DNA from: Puccinellia tenuiflora | Taxonomy: Eukaryota > Streptophyta > Magnoliopsida > Poales > Poaceae | Assembly: GCA_012064385.1 (NCBI GenBank) | Contig: QRDG01001522.1 | Coordinates: 1-64,000, forward strand | Length of the DNA stretch: 64,000 nucleotides | Reading direction: 5' to 3' | Part shown: positions 1 to 12,586 of the stretch, piece by piece | Layout of the letters: every line of letters starts with the position of its first letter | Position numbering within the stretch: the first letter of the stretch is position 1 | Position numbers and translations under genes: made by a program | The notes under the pieces: generated by a model | Seen by the model: only the letters and a program-made list of their open reading frames with translations | Databases searched by the model: none | Told to the model about the DNA's origin: nothing

Positions 1-663
1 GCGGAGGTTGTCGAAGGTTTCCTTGAGGTCGGGGAGGAGGGTGTGCTTCTCCTTGGTCTTGATGACGACGTCGTCGACGTAGGCGTGCGCGTTGCGACCG
101 ATTTGGTCGTGCAGGCATTTCTGCATGCAGCGCTGGTATGTTGCTCCCGCGTTCTTCAAGCCGAACGGCATGGTGGTGTAGCAGTACGGGCCGTATGGGG
201 TGATGAAGGCGGTCTTGACCTGGTCGTCCGGATTCAGCGGAATTTGGTGGTAGCCGGAGTAGGCGTCGAGGAGGAGAGGAGGTCGCAGCCGGCCGTGGAG
301 TCGATCACTTGGTCGATGCGCGGCAATGCGAAGGGGTCTTTAGGGCAAGCCTTGTTGAGGTGGGTGTAGTCGATACACATCCGCCATTTCTTGTTCTTCT
401 TTTCCACCATCCACCGGGTTGGCTAACCACTCCGTGTGTTGCACTTCTTTGATGAACCCGGCCGCGAGTAGCCGGGCTATTTCTTCTCCTATGAGCTGTC
501 TTCTTCCTTCCGCGAAACGTCGCAGGGACTGTTTTACCGGCTTGGCATCTGGCCGGACGTGAAGAGAGTGCTCGGCGAGTTCCCTCGGCACACCAGGCAT
601 GTCCTTGGGGGACCACGCGAAGATGTCCCGGTTCTCACGGAGGAACTCGACGAGCGCGCTTTC
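1..663 (-). pseudogene. Tat-type gypsy reverse transcriptase fragment (copy 1)
   Basis: The minus strand encodes the N-terminal two-thirds of a Ty3/gypsy reverse transcriptase, which copies element RNA into DNA. The opening segment (MPGVPRELAEHSL) starts 21 codons after the TAG that ends gag-protease. The catalytic YVDD box lies at 70-81, and the fragment runs off the left window edge. The frame is broken at least twice. One shift lies after the WLANPV segment near 405-415, and a one-base loss lies near 270-285, inside the segment that normally reads L-D-A-Y-S-G-Y. The sequence differs clearly from copies 2 and 3, so it is a different subfamily of the same clade. I infer a dead remnant; further breaks may lie outside the window. 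Confidence 0.85.
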
Positions 664-666
664 CTA
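664..666 (-). other. In-frame TAG between protease and RT (copy 1)
   Basis: A TAG codon ends the gag-protease frame. The same frame stays open into RT for exactly 21 codons up to an ATG. The next codon is GAA. Copies 2 and 3 have the same arrangement. Confidence 0.8.
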
Positions 667-1910
667 TTTGGTGTCCAGGCTCGCCCCCACGGAGACGAAC
701 CTGGACTTGTCGTTGTCGTCGAAGTAGATCTTCTTTGTGTCCCGGGCCGCCTGGAAGTTCGACTCGCCAGCCGGCTTGGCCGACTCCGGGATCTCCAGTT
801 TTTCCTCGCTAGCCTTGCGCTTGAATTGCTTCATCTCCTCGTTGCAGACCATGGTCTCGGCCACCTTTGCGCTGTCGGAGGCGCATGCGATGGAGCATTT
901 GTAGTCTCCGGCGACGGTGATGATCCCGCGTGGGCCTGGTAGCTTCATCTTGAGGTAGGCGTAGTGGGGTACCGCCATGAACTTGGCGAGCGCCGGCCGC
1001 CCGAGGATGGCGTGGTAGGCGCTGGAGTGGTCAACCACCTTGAAGGAGATGGTCTCGCGGCGATGGTTGTTCTTGGTGCCGAATAGGACGTCCAGCCGGA
1101 TGAGGCCCATGGACGAGCCGGCTCGCCCCGGCACGATGCCGTGGAAGACCGTCCGGCTCGGCGTCAAGCTGGACTCGGGGACGCCTAGCTTCTCCAGCGT
1201 GTCACGGTAGAGGATGCTGATGCTGCTGCCTCCGTCGATGAGGACGCGCGAGAAAGTGCAAGCGCGCTTGGTGGGGGAGATGATCATGGGCTCCAGGACT
1301 AGAGCATAGCCGCCTGGGTTGGGCATCAGTTCCGGGTGGTCACGGCGATCCCACGTGATCGGCTCCTGCGACCAGTTGAGATACTGGGGGACAGGTGGAA
1401 CCACCGCGTTCACTTCCTTGAACCGCTCGCGCCGGCTTCGCTTGTCGTCGCGCTCGCTGACGAATACGATGTAGGCGGCATCCGGATTCTGGTAGCCGTC
1501 TGGTCCCCTTGGAGGCGGAGCCGGAAGGCGCTCCCTTTCTTCTTCGCGTTGGCGATCGTCTCGATCCCTGTCTTCGCGTCGTCTGTCGTCGCGTCCTCGA
1601 TCGTCCCGTCCGGCTTCATCCCGAGGCGGATTTCGCCGCTCGTACGTGGCGGCCTCGGGCGTCCGAGAGTGCATTGCCTGACGGTGTGGTTTGCTGGCCG
1701 GTCGCCATGGTTCCGGCACGGTTGATCGAGCATGTAGTCGTAGTTGTTCCTCGCCCTTGTCCGGCGCATGTCGCCGCTCGTCCTCATGCGGCGGTTGTCG
1801 AAGCCTCCTGCCGGCCTTCCTTCGGTTGTAGCTACGACCTTGGACTCGACACGGTCGTCTGCAGACTTGCGCTTGCCGGCCGCGTCGGAGTCACGCCGGG
1901 TCGATTTTTA
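667..1910 (-). pseudogene. Tat-type gag C-terminus and aspartic protease (copy 1)
   Basis: The minus-strand frame ending at 664 carries a retropepsin-like protease, which cuts the gag-pol polyprotein. Visible motifs are the active site D-G-G-S-S (around 1220-1235) and the flap/C-terminal segment AILGRPALAKFMAVPHYAY (around 960-1020). An Arg/Asp/Glu-rich linker precedes it. Upstream, in another frame (about 1690-1790), is a gag Cys/His knuckle, PCRNHG...H....C, so a frameshift separates the knuckle from the protease. Similarity to gag fades at about 1905-1910 beside a stop codon. The rest of gag, the 5' UTR and the 5' LTR are missing, replaced by the plus-strand gene A of copy 2. Confidence 0.8.
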
Positions 1911-1957
1911 CTCCGTCTTGGTTCTCCGTCCGGCTGCGGCGTGCAGCCGGCTCCGTC

Positions 1958-4168
1958 GTGATGATTCGTCCGGCTTCGGCTTCGTCCGACACCGCCTACT
2001 TCCAGATGAAGAAATCCGGCTCCGTCCAAGGCTGGCGGAAGAAGTGGTTCTACGTCAGGTGCGACCAGGAGGGGCTTCTTGCCTTCGCGGCCGATCGCGA
2101 GTTGCGGAAGACGAAGGCATGGGCGCACCCGCTGTCGAAGGAGGACAGGGAGGCGACTCAACCCTTGCTGGCGCTTCTCCGTAGCCTGCTGAAGAGCCTT
2201 GGGCGTGAGACAGGTGGGGTGCATCTCATTGCCACCTTCTTCAGGCTTCGGGTGCAGCCGCTCCGCGCTCGCGTCCACCCGATGTGGGCGCTTGAGCACG
2301 GCAATGAACTCGACGATGACGAAGTTGAGTCGAAGGTGAGGAGCATCACCAGTCTCCGAGTCGCCGATCCGTGCAACGTCAAGTGCCCGGCCCAGCCGTA
2401 TGGGCCGAACAACCCTGTGCCTGAGGTAAGCTTCCTTTTGTTTTGCTTCTGTCTTGTATGTTCTGTCGAAATCTTTTTTTGTCTGACCCGAATTTTTTGA
2501 CAGGGTCGTTCCAGCTTTGTCAGCCTTCCTTCGTTGATGGAGAATGGACCTCATGAAGAGGCAGAGTTCCCTGAGGATGAAGAGGTTGATGGCGATGAAG
2601 TTCCCTCCGCCACTTCTCGGAGTGAAACCTTGGAGGAGGATGACGAGGATGAGGAGCCGCTGCCGAAGCGGCGGAAGCGAAAGAGTGGCGAGTCTGCTTC
2701 GGCTTCGTCACCCGCAAAGCAGGTGGAGGTGGAGAACGTGGACGAGGCAAGCGAGTCATCTTCGGGCGCGAGGCGCACGGATGGCCTGGCGGGGCCTCTG
2801 TTCGTGCCTCCTCTCGAGTCTGCGCCGCCAACTGAGTTTGCGAGGATGCCCTCCGTCTCCCTGGGGAGTGAAGATGATGTGGATGTCACCAGGTAAGTCG
2901 CGTAACCATTGCCGTGCTTTTTGCCGAGTGTGCTTTTTGCCTTGCGAGTCCTTGAATTGAGTTATCTTGTCGCAGCGACCGTACTGGCGCTGTTGGTTCT
3001 TCACCTCCAGAGGTGGAGCACACTTCTGCTCCCGTGTTCGAGCAGACTGCGAAGACGACCGAAGAAGAGCCGCAGGCGGGTGACGCTTTGACCTTGAAAG
3101 CTTCGACCTCCTCCGTGCCAGAGAAAACAGCTGATGCGACCCCGGTGGACGCTAGGTTGCTTGAGCATGTAAGTGTCCCTTAACTCGGTCTGTAACATCT
3201 GTATTGGGTGCGCGAACAGCGCTCCCGATGGGAGTAGCCCCCGAAGATGTGCGTGACTAGAATAGTCGGGCGCAGATTGATGTCTAGTATTTCCTGCAGC
3301 CGTATTATCGCCAGCAGATGGAGGGAGCCGCCACCTTCGTTCGCATGGAGCAGGAGAGGAATCAACTCCGCATTGCTCTGGAGCAGGCGAAAGGTGAGTG
3401 TAGACCCTTGCGTTCGAGGGGTGTTTCGACTATCTTCATTATTGACTTTGCTCCGATGATCCACAGGCGAGCGGGAGAGCATGGCGAAGCGGGTCGCGGA
3501 GCTGGAGAAGTCACTAGGTGAAGCCCAAGAGCGTGAGCGAACCCGGGATGATCTGGAGAAGACCCAGGTTGAACACTTGCTCACACTCGCCGATGCTATT
3601 GGAAGTAAGTATCTCGGCTCATTGCCTACTTTGCTTTTTGTCGACTGCGGAAGCTTTACGGATGTGGATTTCTTTTGGAGCAGAGACTTGCAGAGGTGCT
3701 CCTCCAGAAGGAACTTCCAGTGCCAATGTCGGCTTGACAGAGGCTGTTGGCTTCATCGACCGCGTCTGCGCGTATGCCTCGACGGCGCTGCAGAAGTCGA
3801 CAGGCGCTTTAGCGACTGTGCACCGGAGCATCTTCCCCCGCCAGCTACCGCCGGTCGCTGTTGACGTGCTTGCGGCTCCATTTGGAGACAACGCGACCAC
3901 CATGGCGGACTACACACGTGCGCAGACGGTACGCGGCTCAGAGCTCACTTTCCAGCTGCTACTTGGTCATCAAGTCGTAGGTGATTTTGAGAAGGTTGTC
4001 AGTGACTTCCCTCGGAGGCCTGATGGCAAAACCGCGTCCCTTAGCGGTGTGAAGGCGCGTGCGAGTCAGCTGGCTGCGAAGTTGATTGCCACCTTCGAGA
4101 AGAAAATCGCCAGGGCTGCAGAGTTGGCCGCTAGGAAGAGCCGTTCTCAGTCGGAGTCTGCGATGTAG
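1958..4168 (+). CDS. Antisense additional gene A of the Tat element (six exons, 5' truncated)
   Basis: This plus-strand gene runs opposite to gag-pol. Consensus splice sites give exons at about 1958-2425, 2504-2892, 2976-3168, 3300-3393, 3467-3604 and 3684-4168. All join in frame and end at TAG. Exon 1 has a G-W-R-K-K-W-F-Y-V-R segment like that of grass proteins annotated 'putative gypsy type transposon' (Transposase_28 group); the N-terminal domain of that group is missing, lost at the junction with copy 1. Exon 2 is acidic with a basic PKRRKRK stretch (possible nuclear signal). Exons 4-5 look like a coiled coil. Exon 6 is a conserved globular region, also present in gene A' of copy 3. Because the introns are reversed in genomic element RNA, they survive retrotransposition, which supports antisense transcription. 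The function is unknown. Confidence 0.7.
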
Positions 4169-5033
4169 ACTCCTTTATTTTAAGATTCTTCTACTTTTGA
4201 TCTTGGTCTGTAATGAACCATATAGTTTGCGAGTCTTCTGGCCGCGAACATGCTGACGTTGAAGTGTGAATTTGTGCCTTCGAGTCTTCTGTCATATTTA
4301 TGCTAGAATGAATGTGCTCTTTTCCTTGCTTGACACTGTCGAACTTGGCAGTCTGAGATGGGCGAGGCTCCTGAGGTCGCTGGAACTACTGGTGCGGGTG
4401 AGGATGAGGAAGCCTCTTCGGCTGCACCCACTCGCCATCGTCGTCAAGCTCCTCCAGCCCCTGTGCGAAGCGTGAATGATCAACGAGTGATGACCTACAT
4501 GAGGAACAAGGTTGTTGAGCTCGAGTCGAAGCTGAAGGTTGCCGAGTTGGAGTTGGAGCGCTTGAAGTCGCGGCCCGCTGCGCCGTTCTCCCAGCGTGAG
4601 GAATTCCTTCTTGGCCAGATAGACTTGATCAGTCGACAGCTGCAAGGTTGGGCTTCTAGCGCTTTGCTTCGGCTTCTTTATGCTTTCACTGTTCTAAGTG
4701 CTGGGTCTTGATGCAGATGTGAATTCTGACTGGAAGGCCGAGCGGAGTCGAGTTGACGAGCGGGTGGAAAAGGAGGCCGCCAGTGACTCACCCGAAGCGC
4801 GTACGTTTTGGTCGAACAAATCCAAAGGCAGTGTATTGGCTAGAATGCTGGATCGCACCTGGCGGGCTGCTTTGCTCCTGGAAGGTTGTAGAAAGACCCT
4901 CTTACAGGTCAACAAGGTGTACTTTCCGCACAACGAGCAGCCTAATGGACTGGCTGCGCTGCTGGAGAGATTCCGCGAAGGCAAGGCGTTGAAGGAAGTC
5001 GTGCACGCCCAGCTTGTTGGCGGGGCGAACGTG

Positions 5034-5038
5034 GCGCT
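5034..5038. repeat. Target site duplication GCGCT, left
   Basis: This 5-bp direct repeat matches 25766-25770 and flanks the TG...CA ends of the tandem LARD-like block. A 5-bp duplication fits gypsy-type integration. Confidence 0.9.
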
Positions 5039-6645
5039 TGTAACATCCCAAATTTATAATAAGAATTAACAAGACCCAAAATTCAGAACCAACAAAAACT
5101 TTTTGAAATTTCTACACTAATGATTGTGTTTTCCTTTATATTGTTCTGTTTGACCTTGTGTGACTTGTTGTTTATGTTGTTTGACTAGTAAATATTAATC
5201 CAAGAATCCAGCCCAAGTAAAATATATTAAACTTGGAGCTCATGCTATGACAAGAGTAGATCCCCTATATCTTCTCCAATCTTATTTTGGCCAAAGTCTA
5301 TTCAATGAGGTTTGATTTCAGCAGCAAATAAAATACCCTTTAGTTGAGAAAGTAAAAGTATTTCCAAAAATTATGTGTTCCCCAAAAATATGGAGACCTA
5401 TATGTTATCTCCTATTTAATTATCAACCTTTATATTTGCATGTGTATGCAACTCCCATTTTATAAACTCTATTTTCCACTCCATTTGAAAATAACACTAG
5501 AGGGAAATATACTACCCCACATATTTCCTTTCTCAAACTTTTTTTTGAAAACAATTAAATTATGAGTTGACATATTTCTTAAACCTCATCTTGTCATAAT
5601 TGAGTGTGATCATTTTTTTTTACAAGATAGTGTTGTGAATTATGGAATTGGTGGTGTGATCAATTCATATGGTTTGAATTGTGTGGTCATGATTGTGATG
5701 TGAGTACTGTGTGTTTTGATGTGTGTGTTTGCTAAATAAAATTATGAAGAGAAGAAAAGAAACAAAAGCAAAGCATCAGCACATAAAATAATGGGACAAG
5801 TGCCACACAAATTTCCCTAAGTGAGAAATTAGTATTTTCTTTTAAACCAAAATCAGTGGGGTGACATGATGATCACCTTCACATTTCTCTTGTATCTTTT
5901 CCCTCTTCAAAATCTATTTTTTCAAAATTCCAAATTTAAAATTTTATTTCTTTCTTTATTAATTTGAATCACAAAATGTGCTATGATGCACTTACCAAAA
6001 AAAATCTCATCATAGCACCACAAATCATTATTAATATATATGAAGTCAGTGGTGGAAACCATTTTCAAAAATTCGAATTTAAAATTGGTTGTGACATTTG
6101 GTCGAACAGGTGGTGAGCACCACCCTGTTCTTCCCCAAATCTGAAGAACTCGGAATCAAATCAATGGATTCGGGTTGTTGCTCTTCGATTCCTAGCACCC
6201 CTCCACTCCTCTCAACCTCACGGACCTCCCTAGCACCTCGAACCAGCACGGGAGCCACCCTAGTCGTCGCAGTGGTCGCCGTTCATCACCGTGGCCAGGG
6301 AACAGAAGCTCCTGTCGCCATGCCATGGTGTCACCACTGTGGAGGAGACCACGTAGCCGCCCACCTAGCCCTTTGCCTCGCCCGACCCTTTCCTCGCGCC
6401 GCTCTGCTCCGGCTGGAAGAGACCACGCCATCCCGGAGCCCCCGCTCGCGTGTCCCTGCCCGCGCCAGAGCGCGCCGTGCGCCGTGGCCGACCACGGACG
6501 GCGCGGACGCACGCCGCTCTCCCCTGCCTCCCCCGACCAACCGACCACTCCCACCGCACCTACGACCTCGCGCCAACCCTACGGACACGCCCGGCCGTCC
6601 CCTGCACCACCCCTGCACCCCGACCACCATGGACCGGGCTTCGGC

Positions 6646-6652
6646 TATAAAA
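6646..6652 (+). promoter_or_regulatory. TATA box of LTR 1
   Basis: TATAAAA sits in a GC-rich region of the LTR and is conserved in the second LTR. It is the likely Pol II promoter for the genomic RNA. Confidence 0.65.
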
Positions 6653-7160
6653 CGAGCCGCCCCGAGCTCAAATTCGCCCACACCACGCCACCCCAGCCCC
6701 TCTCCCGCACCACACCACCTCTAGCACACCGCCAGGAGGGTGGAGACGCCGCTGCAGAGCCGCTGCTGCCGCGGATCCTCTGCAAGCTCCGCCACTGCCC
6801 GAGGTGGACGACGACCAATTCGTGGCCGTGCTGCCACTCCCTTTCTCTCTCTCCTTCCCTACTGCCTCGCCATGCATCCACCGCCACCGCACACTCACGC
6901 CAGCGCCGTTTCTTGCACAAGGACGCCGCCAGGAGTTCGCCGTCGCCGCTCTGCATCGTGGAGGCCGCATCGCCGTCGCCGACGAACCAGACCACCCCAG
7001 CACCTGTGACTCGCCCCAGAGTCTTCCCCTCACCTCCGCCGTCGATCTGCACCCTCGCCGCCCTCACCCGAGCACCCTAGGTGAGCCCTCCGTCCACCAC
7101 CGTGCCGCCGGCGCGGTGGCGCCGCCAGTTTTAGGTCGCCCCCGGTGAATTGAACGTGGG

Positions 7161-7182
7161 CCGTTGGATCTAGATCCAACGG
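7161..7182. repeat. Perfect 22-bp palindrome in LTR 1
   Basis: Half-site CCGTTGGATCT followed by its exact reverse complement. It lies about 80 bp inside the putative leader intron and is repeated at 14705-14726 and 22309-22330. It may be a protein-binding site or a cruciform; the function is unknown. Confidence 0.8.
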
Positions 7183-10100
7183 CAGCGTACCGGTTCAGCA
7201 TTTTCTGAGAAACGCTAAGTCCGGAAAAAACAGAATTGATTAGCCTACTTTGCAAATGAATTGTGAAAAATCCACTGCACCAAAATTATGATTTTGATAT
7301 GGTTGGAAAGAACTAGATCCATAGATTCTGATGCATGTCTTGTATATCCCAAATAATTAGTTTAGCATCCTCAAGTAAGTAGGCAAAGTAGCTATGTGAT
7401 GTCTGTCCTCAGAAAACTGCAGAAAAACTGTTAAAGGTTTCTGTTTTGATCTGTTAGTTTTAATTAACCTAAATTTGTTTATGATGTGGTCTTAGCATGT
7501 CATGTTAGTATGATTAGTGTACTGCTTTGATCAAGACTTGGTAATCCCAAAATAAAATCTGTGTAAAAGATTTAAAATGGAAAAGATAGCTAACCAGTTT
7601 AGCTTAGCACATGAAATAATAAAGATAGCCCTTTTCCCATGCAAATCACTAATTAACCAGAGGCCTAAAATAGCAAACTAAAATGATGTAGCTAGTATAA
7701 CATGCCATATTCACATAGATGCAGGCCATGATCATGTAGGGTAATTCCCTGATTCAAAATCAAAATGACAAATGTGCTAATTGATAAACTTAAAATGGGT
7801 AGATTTCTCTGTTAGAAATTTGATTAGAACTTTGAAATTCAATATCTTGAGATCTAGGAATCTAAAAATAACAAATGAAAATGTTCTGGAAAGCTTATGA
7901 AAATATCTAACTCACTAAAGTGGTTTCACCCCATTTAGGTTAATAAATAAATAATGATAATCAAAATGCCACAGAAGGTATAAAACCTAAGCTTGTTTGT
8001 TTCTGATACTCTACTAATCCAAATGAGGTCAAACCAATTTTGTTAGCTCACATTTAAGCAATACTAGTTACCCCTAAAAGGATTTAATTTTTGAATACAA
8101 TTAACTTGAGTTGTAGCAAAAACAAGAAAACCAACATTCTGGATTAACACATTTATACAGGGAGTTTAGTAACTCAAATTGAATTAAATCCAATTGGATT
8201 GTCTTCTATAAATCAGTAGCTATCTGTAGAATTTTAGTTCATATTTTTGTGACCAACAGAACAAAAGTTATGTAATTAAACATGAAACCCTAGTTTCTGC
8301 CATAATTGTGACACAATTAAATAATGGTTAATTCAATTAAATCGAAATCAAATTGTGTTGCCTTGTGAGTGCAATAGCTATGTGTGATGTTGAGTTGTGT
8401 GATGCTTGATTGAGTAATTTAGAAATGGTATATATTGCTTGTCTATTTTGATGATTAGATCACCTTGTGTGCTTATATAACTGTCTTGCTTGTTAAACTT
8501 GGTTGTATTTAAGTTGAGACCTAGCCTGAGTATCTTGTTAATGCCTCTACATTAGCTTGGTAGAATACTTGAAATTATAGAGATTATTGATAGCTTAACT
8601 TTTGTCTGAAGTATTTCCTGTTTAAATAAAGATGCTTAATCACAACTTTAAACCATATTTTTATAAACATGAGTAGGGAGGTGACTGCCAAACTTGTTGT
8701 TAACTAATAGTTTTCCATCATGATTGTTGTTTGTTAGTAATTGTTTGATGATTGTTGTTGGAGTGCTCTACTGTATGTTGATTGTGATCTTTCCTTTTTA
8801 CGACGTTAGATACCAACGCTATCGGAGTAAACCGTGGGAAGGATTTATTGGCAAGCAATCAGAGTTTATTTCTTTGATCAAGAGTATCCAGTCCAGAGGA
8901 CATTACGCTGGAAACAGGCAAGCTACTTCGCTAAGCTTGCATTTATATCCCTTTAAATTAATTACATGCAATTTCCTAAAGTAGGGGTACTGATTTCTGA
9001 AAAGAACCCTTATCACAAGGGATATAAAACTGCCTCACCCTAGGCAGAATATAGAGTAGACACCTAAAACCCTAGGATGGGAAAAATATGATTTATTCCA
9101 AACTCCTTTTAAAGTACCTAGTTGATGATGAAATGCCGAGTTATCGGTGTTAAAGTGGAGAAGTGTAAGGGAGTTGTTTATGAAAAATGCACATTGTGTC
9201 TTAGTACCATGACGACCAGCCGATAACCTGTGCGACCACATCTACCAAATATGGGAACGGGCGTAGTCATATAATTGCTCGTGTTAGTACTGGATACCTC
9301 ATCGACGGAGACGACTCCGTTATGCATGAGGGGATGAGCATGGCGACTCTAACCCTGACCCGGTCTCGGCAATCTGATGGATTGAGGGATTGAAGGTCAC
9401 CTTTGGGTCGCCGGGCAAAACTACGAGTCCTTACATCTAGGTTCCTTGACGAAGGATCCTGTACTAGGTGTTGAAGGAATGGTGAAATCGTAAGGGCAGG
9501 GTCCTATACTAGCATGAGCAAAGGAAGGCTATGGCCGGTGGTTCAACTTCGCATACACCTTGTATGGCGGGACGTGCAGACACGATGAGCCACCGGATGG
9601 GTGTGGGAAAGCGTGCTACCTCTGCAGAGGGTAAAAAACTATTCGAATAGCCGAGTCCTCGGATATGGACAGTTGGGAGGCTGTACTAGGCCTATGTGCA
9701 AGTTTTGGAAAAAGGTGTGAGATTTGAAAGAGAAAATGATGTGAAGGATGTTTTATGCAACTATGCCAATGTGCTGGTATGAGTTGTTGGAAATAATTGG
9801 ACCATGATGAGACATGGTCGGGAAAAAGGAGGAGTTTTGGATAAATAAACAAAATGGTGATTTTTCGGGAAAAACGTTTTTAAAAAGGGACTTCTTATTT
9901 TTTTAACAAACATCTTTTTCGGGAAAAACACTTTTAAAAAGAAACTCTTTACAAAGACAATTTTATGGAAAAAGATCTAAAAGCCTTCTTTTCTTTTCCA
10001 ACAAAGGCTATAGATGTTTTCGAAAAATATACAAGGGTCACGAAAAGCTATAAAATTCTTCTTGCCTTTTTCAATAAAGTTATAGAGTTTTCAACACAGT

Positions 10101-10591
10101 TTTATTAAACAAAAGTCTATCCTTCTCTTTTCAACAAAGATAGAGTCTTTTTCAACAGAGATATAGAGATAGAGTAATAACTAAAAGTGCTATAGGAAAC
10201 AACTTAAAACTGGTGCATACTCAGTAGAGGGTAGTTTGCGAGTACAATTCCCATTGTACTCATAATGGTTTCGTCCCTGGCTATTGTCTTAGCCAGATTT
10301 TAAGGAAGAGCAGCTTGAAGAAGGAGCGGAAATGACGTCAATGCGAACTAGGGCGCTTCCCAGTCAGTTGCCTGTAGGGTTAAGGCGAATGACTTGGGCT
10401 CCACGTTGTTTGGTGATTTCCGCTGCAAGTACCTATTGAAGAGTATGACTTCAATCAAGTAAGTATATTCCTTCGGTAATTATGGATTCCTTGATTACCA
10501 GTTTGATTGTGCTCAGCGACACACTGATCATGGGATCGCTGATGTAGGCACAAGGGTATTTCGGACAGCTAGTCCGGGGTCCCCACAGACT

Positions 10592-10603
10592 TGGTATCAG
10601 AGC
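10592..10603 (+). other. Primer binding site (initiator Met tRNA), first
   Basis: TGGTATCAGAGC is the standard plant Met-tRNA primer complement. It lies four bases after the LTR end. Confidence 0.9.
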
Positions 10604-12571
10604 AATCCTGACTGTAGGAGACCTTAGTTAGCATGGACGTTAGTTAGGAAAGCAAATATTTTTGAAAAATATATTACTACCAAAATATATTTTATCTAGA
10701 GGAGTCCAAAAATGGCTTCGCTCTTCTCATCTCCTCAAATATTTCAAAGTCTTACCCCTCTATTTTAAGATTTTCAAAGGCATTCTTCTATTATCTTACC
10801 TTCATTCAAAACCTACATATATACTGACGATGAACCCAAGTGAGACCTAACTGACCAGTAGCCAGAAGGAGAAGAAGGTTCCATCCCAAATCCTCGACAT
10901 TCAACATCAAGGTGATTGATTTGCCAAGATCGTCAGTGTCAACAAAGCAAAAACCTCCGAAGACCTCAGCTCAACATCAACAATTCTACTCAAGTTGCAA
11001 CTCGACGACCTCAATTTCTCCAGGAAGACTAAGGCGATAAATGAAGACTTCACCACAATGTTCGACAAAGACCCCTAGGAAAAACTCATGATAGGAACTT
11101 TGGTTACCCCGACTACCACGAGTATTAGCGTCCGTTGGTACTAGACGTACCTTGTGTGCACCTTGCTTGTGTGAACTCTGCTTTGTGTTGTTTGTGAGAT
11201 GGAAAAGGAGTTTTCATAAAAGGAAAGTTTAGTTTCCCTTTTGCCACCTAACAAAAAAAAAGAACAATTTTTAACTCTTGCCATAGTTGTACCTTGTTGC
11301 GGATGTAAACCCGCCAAGGAAAATCTTTCTAAATAATTTTCCCTCTCATCTCAAGATCTGACCGTTCCGCAAGATACAAAAGACCCCCGATCCTTAGCCA
11401 AATAGCCGAAAAGTTTTGTAACTAACCGGCAAGTCAGACCATGGACTTCATGCACCATCTGGAGCAAGTGCGTCAAGATCTTGAAGGAAACCAACTTAAA
11501 GATCGTCAACATGAGCTTACCCCAGGGAAAAGGACGCCATCGACGTATCTGCCGAACAAAAATCTTAGTTCAACACGACTCAACTAGTCAAAACAAGAAA
11601 GCAAAGGCACTGTTTGGAAAACAACTGGTGTGAAGATTCTTCACTAACTTTTTCTAAGGTCCATTAAGCCGTGATTTTGAACCAACTTACCAAATTCTAG
11701 ACTAACATCTACCCCCGTTTGTGACGGTACAACTGGCCTATCTAACCACAAGTTTTGACAAAAAAGGAGAGGTGATAGGGAAAGAATCACATATAGTTGG
11801 TACGAGGAGATCGCCATCATCAAGGCCGAAGTCGATCAACACTGAAGACCATCTGCGCGGAATTGAACCAAGGAAGCCAGCAATGAAGTTCCTCCTTTAC
11901 TCAGCTGATGAAGGACAAGCATGAAAAAAAAAATAACCAATGGAATACCCAGAAGAATCAAACGACATAAGCACCTGCTGTGGACAACATCAACCACCAG
12001 GCAGGTCCAAATGAATTTAGACGTTTATAACATCCTTTTTCAACTAGAAACCGGAGAGTCAAGTACGCAAACTCGGCGCATCCTGAAAACCACGCGTCCC
12101 CTCCTGCAACCCTCGTAAGGCGACAATATCAGGAAGTGATATCTGCACCAACCCCAAGCACTAAGGAGTGACAACCGAGACGAGCGTCAAGAAGTACAAA
12201 GCCTCCAAGTCAACTCTAGCTGCAAACTTCAGCAAGACCGATTAAAAACCCCTTTTTAAGGGGGAAGACCTGCAATGGGTATATAAGAACGTGGTAATAA
12301 TTAGTTCCTTGCACCTCAGCCTCGTAGAAACTGGAAACAGCTAACCAAGACTATCCATCAGCATAGATCGTCAAGTCAACCCTATCATCCAGGATCTGAA
12401 CCCATCAGAGAAAATTATCGACAAGGAACGACCTCGCAACATCAATTTGTCAATATCTCACCTGTTGACCTCACTGAAGAAGCACGACGAATCGGAAGTA
12501 TAGCCAGCCCAAAACCCGTGCCCTCGTACTCCCCTGTACCCCCGGGCAAATCTCGGGACGAGATTTATTTT

Positions 12572-12584
12572 AAGGGGGGAAGGA
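12572..12584 (+). other. Polypurine tract, first
   Basis: AAGGGGGGAAGGA lies two bases before the TG start of LTR 2. It would prime plus-strand DNA synthesis. Confidence 0.85.
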
Positions 12585-12586
12585 TT

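Larger units (their letters stand above)
5039..10587 (+). repeat. LARD-1 LTR, first copy
   Basis: The LTR is organised as an AT-rich 5' part (to about 6120), a GC-rich promoter/leader part (about 6120-7150) with TATAAAA at 6646-6652, and a long AT-rich part. No convincing protein gene is present. This copy carries scattered one-base indels relative to the other two copies, many in homopolymers. A strong splice-donor-like CTAG/GTGAGC at 7081 and an acceptor-like ACGTTAG at 8809 could define a leader intron. Confidence 0.9.
10588..12586 (+). mobile_element. LARD-1 internal domain, first copy (non-coding)
   Basis: This is the stretch between LTR 1 and LTR 2. The longest open frames are under 70 codons and are not kept intact between the two internal copies. 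Near the end, the codons read like the C-terminal tail of a gypsy pol (a segment around 12549-12580 containing TCTCGGGACGAGATTTA), which suggests origin from an autonomous gypsy element by loss of coding sequence. Confidence 0.8.

Noticed and set aside
11721..12118. Short ORFs in the LARD-1 internal domain (65-67 codons)
   Set aside because: Frames differ between the two internal copies through indels, and there is no recognised motif.
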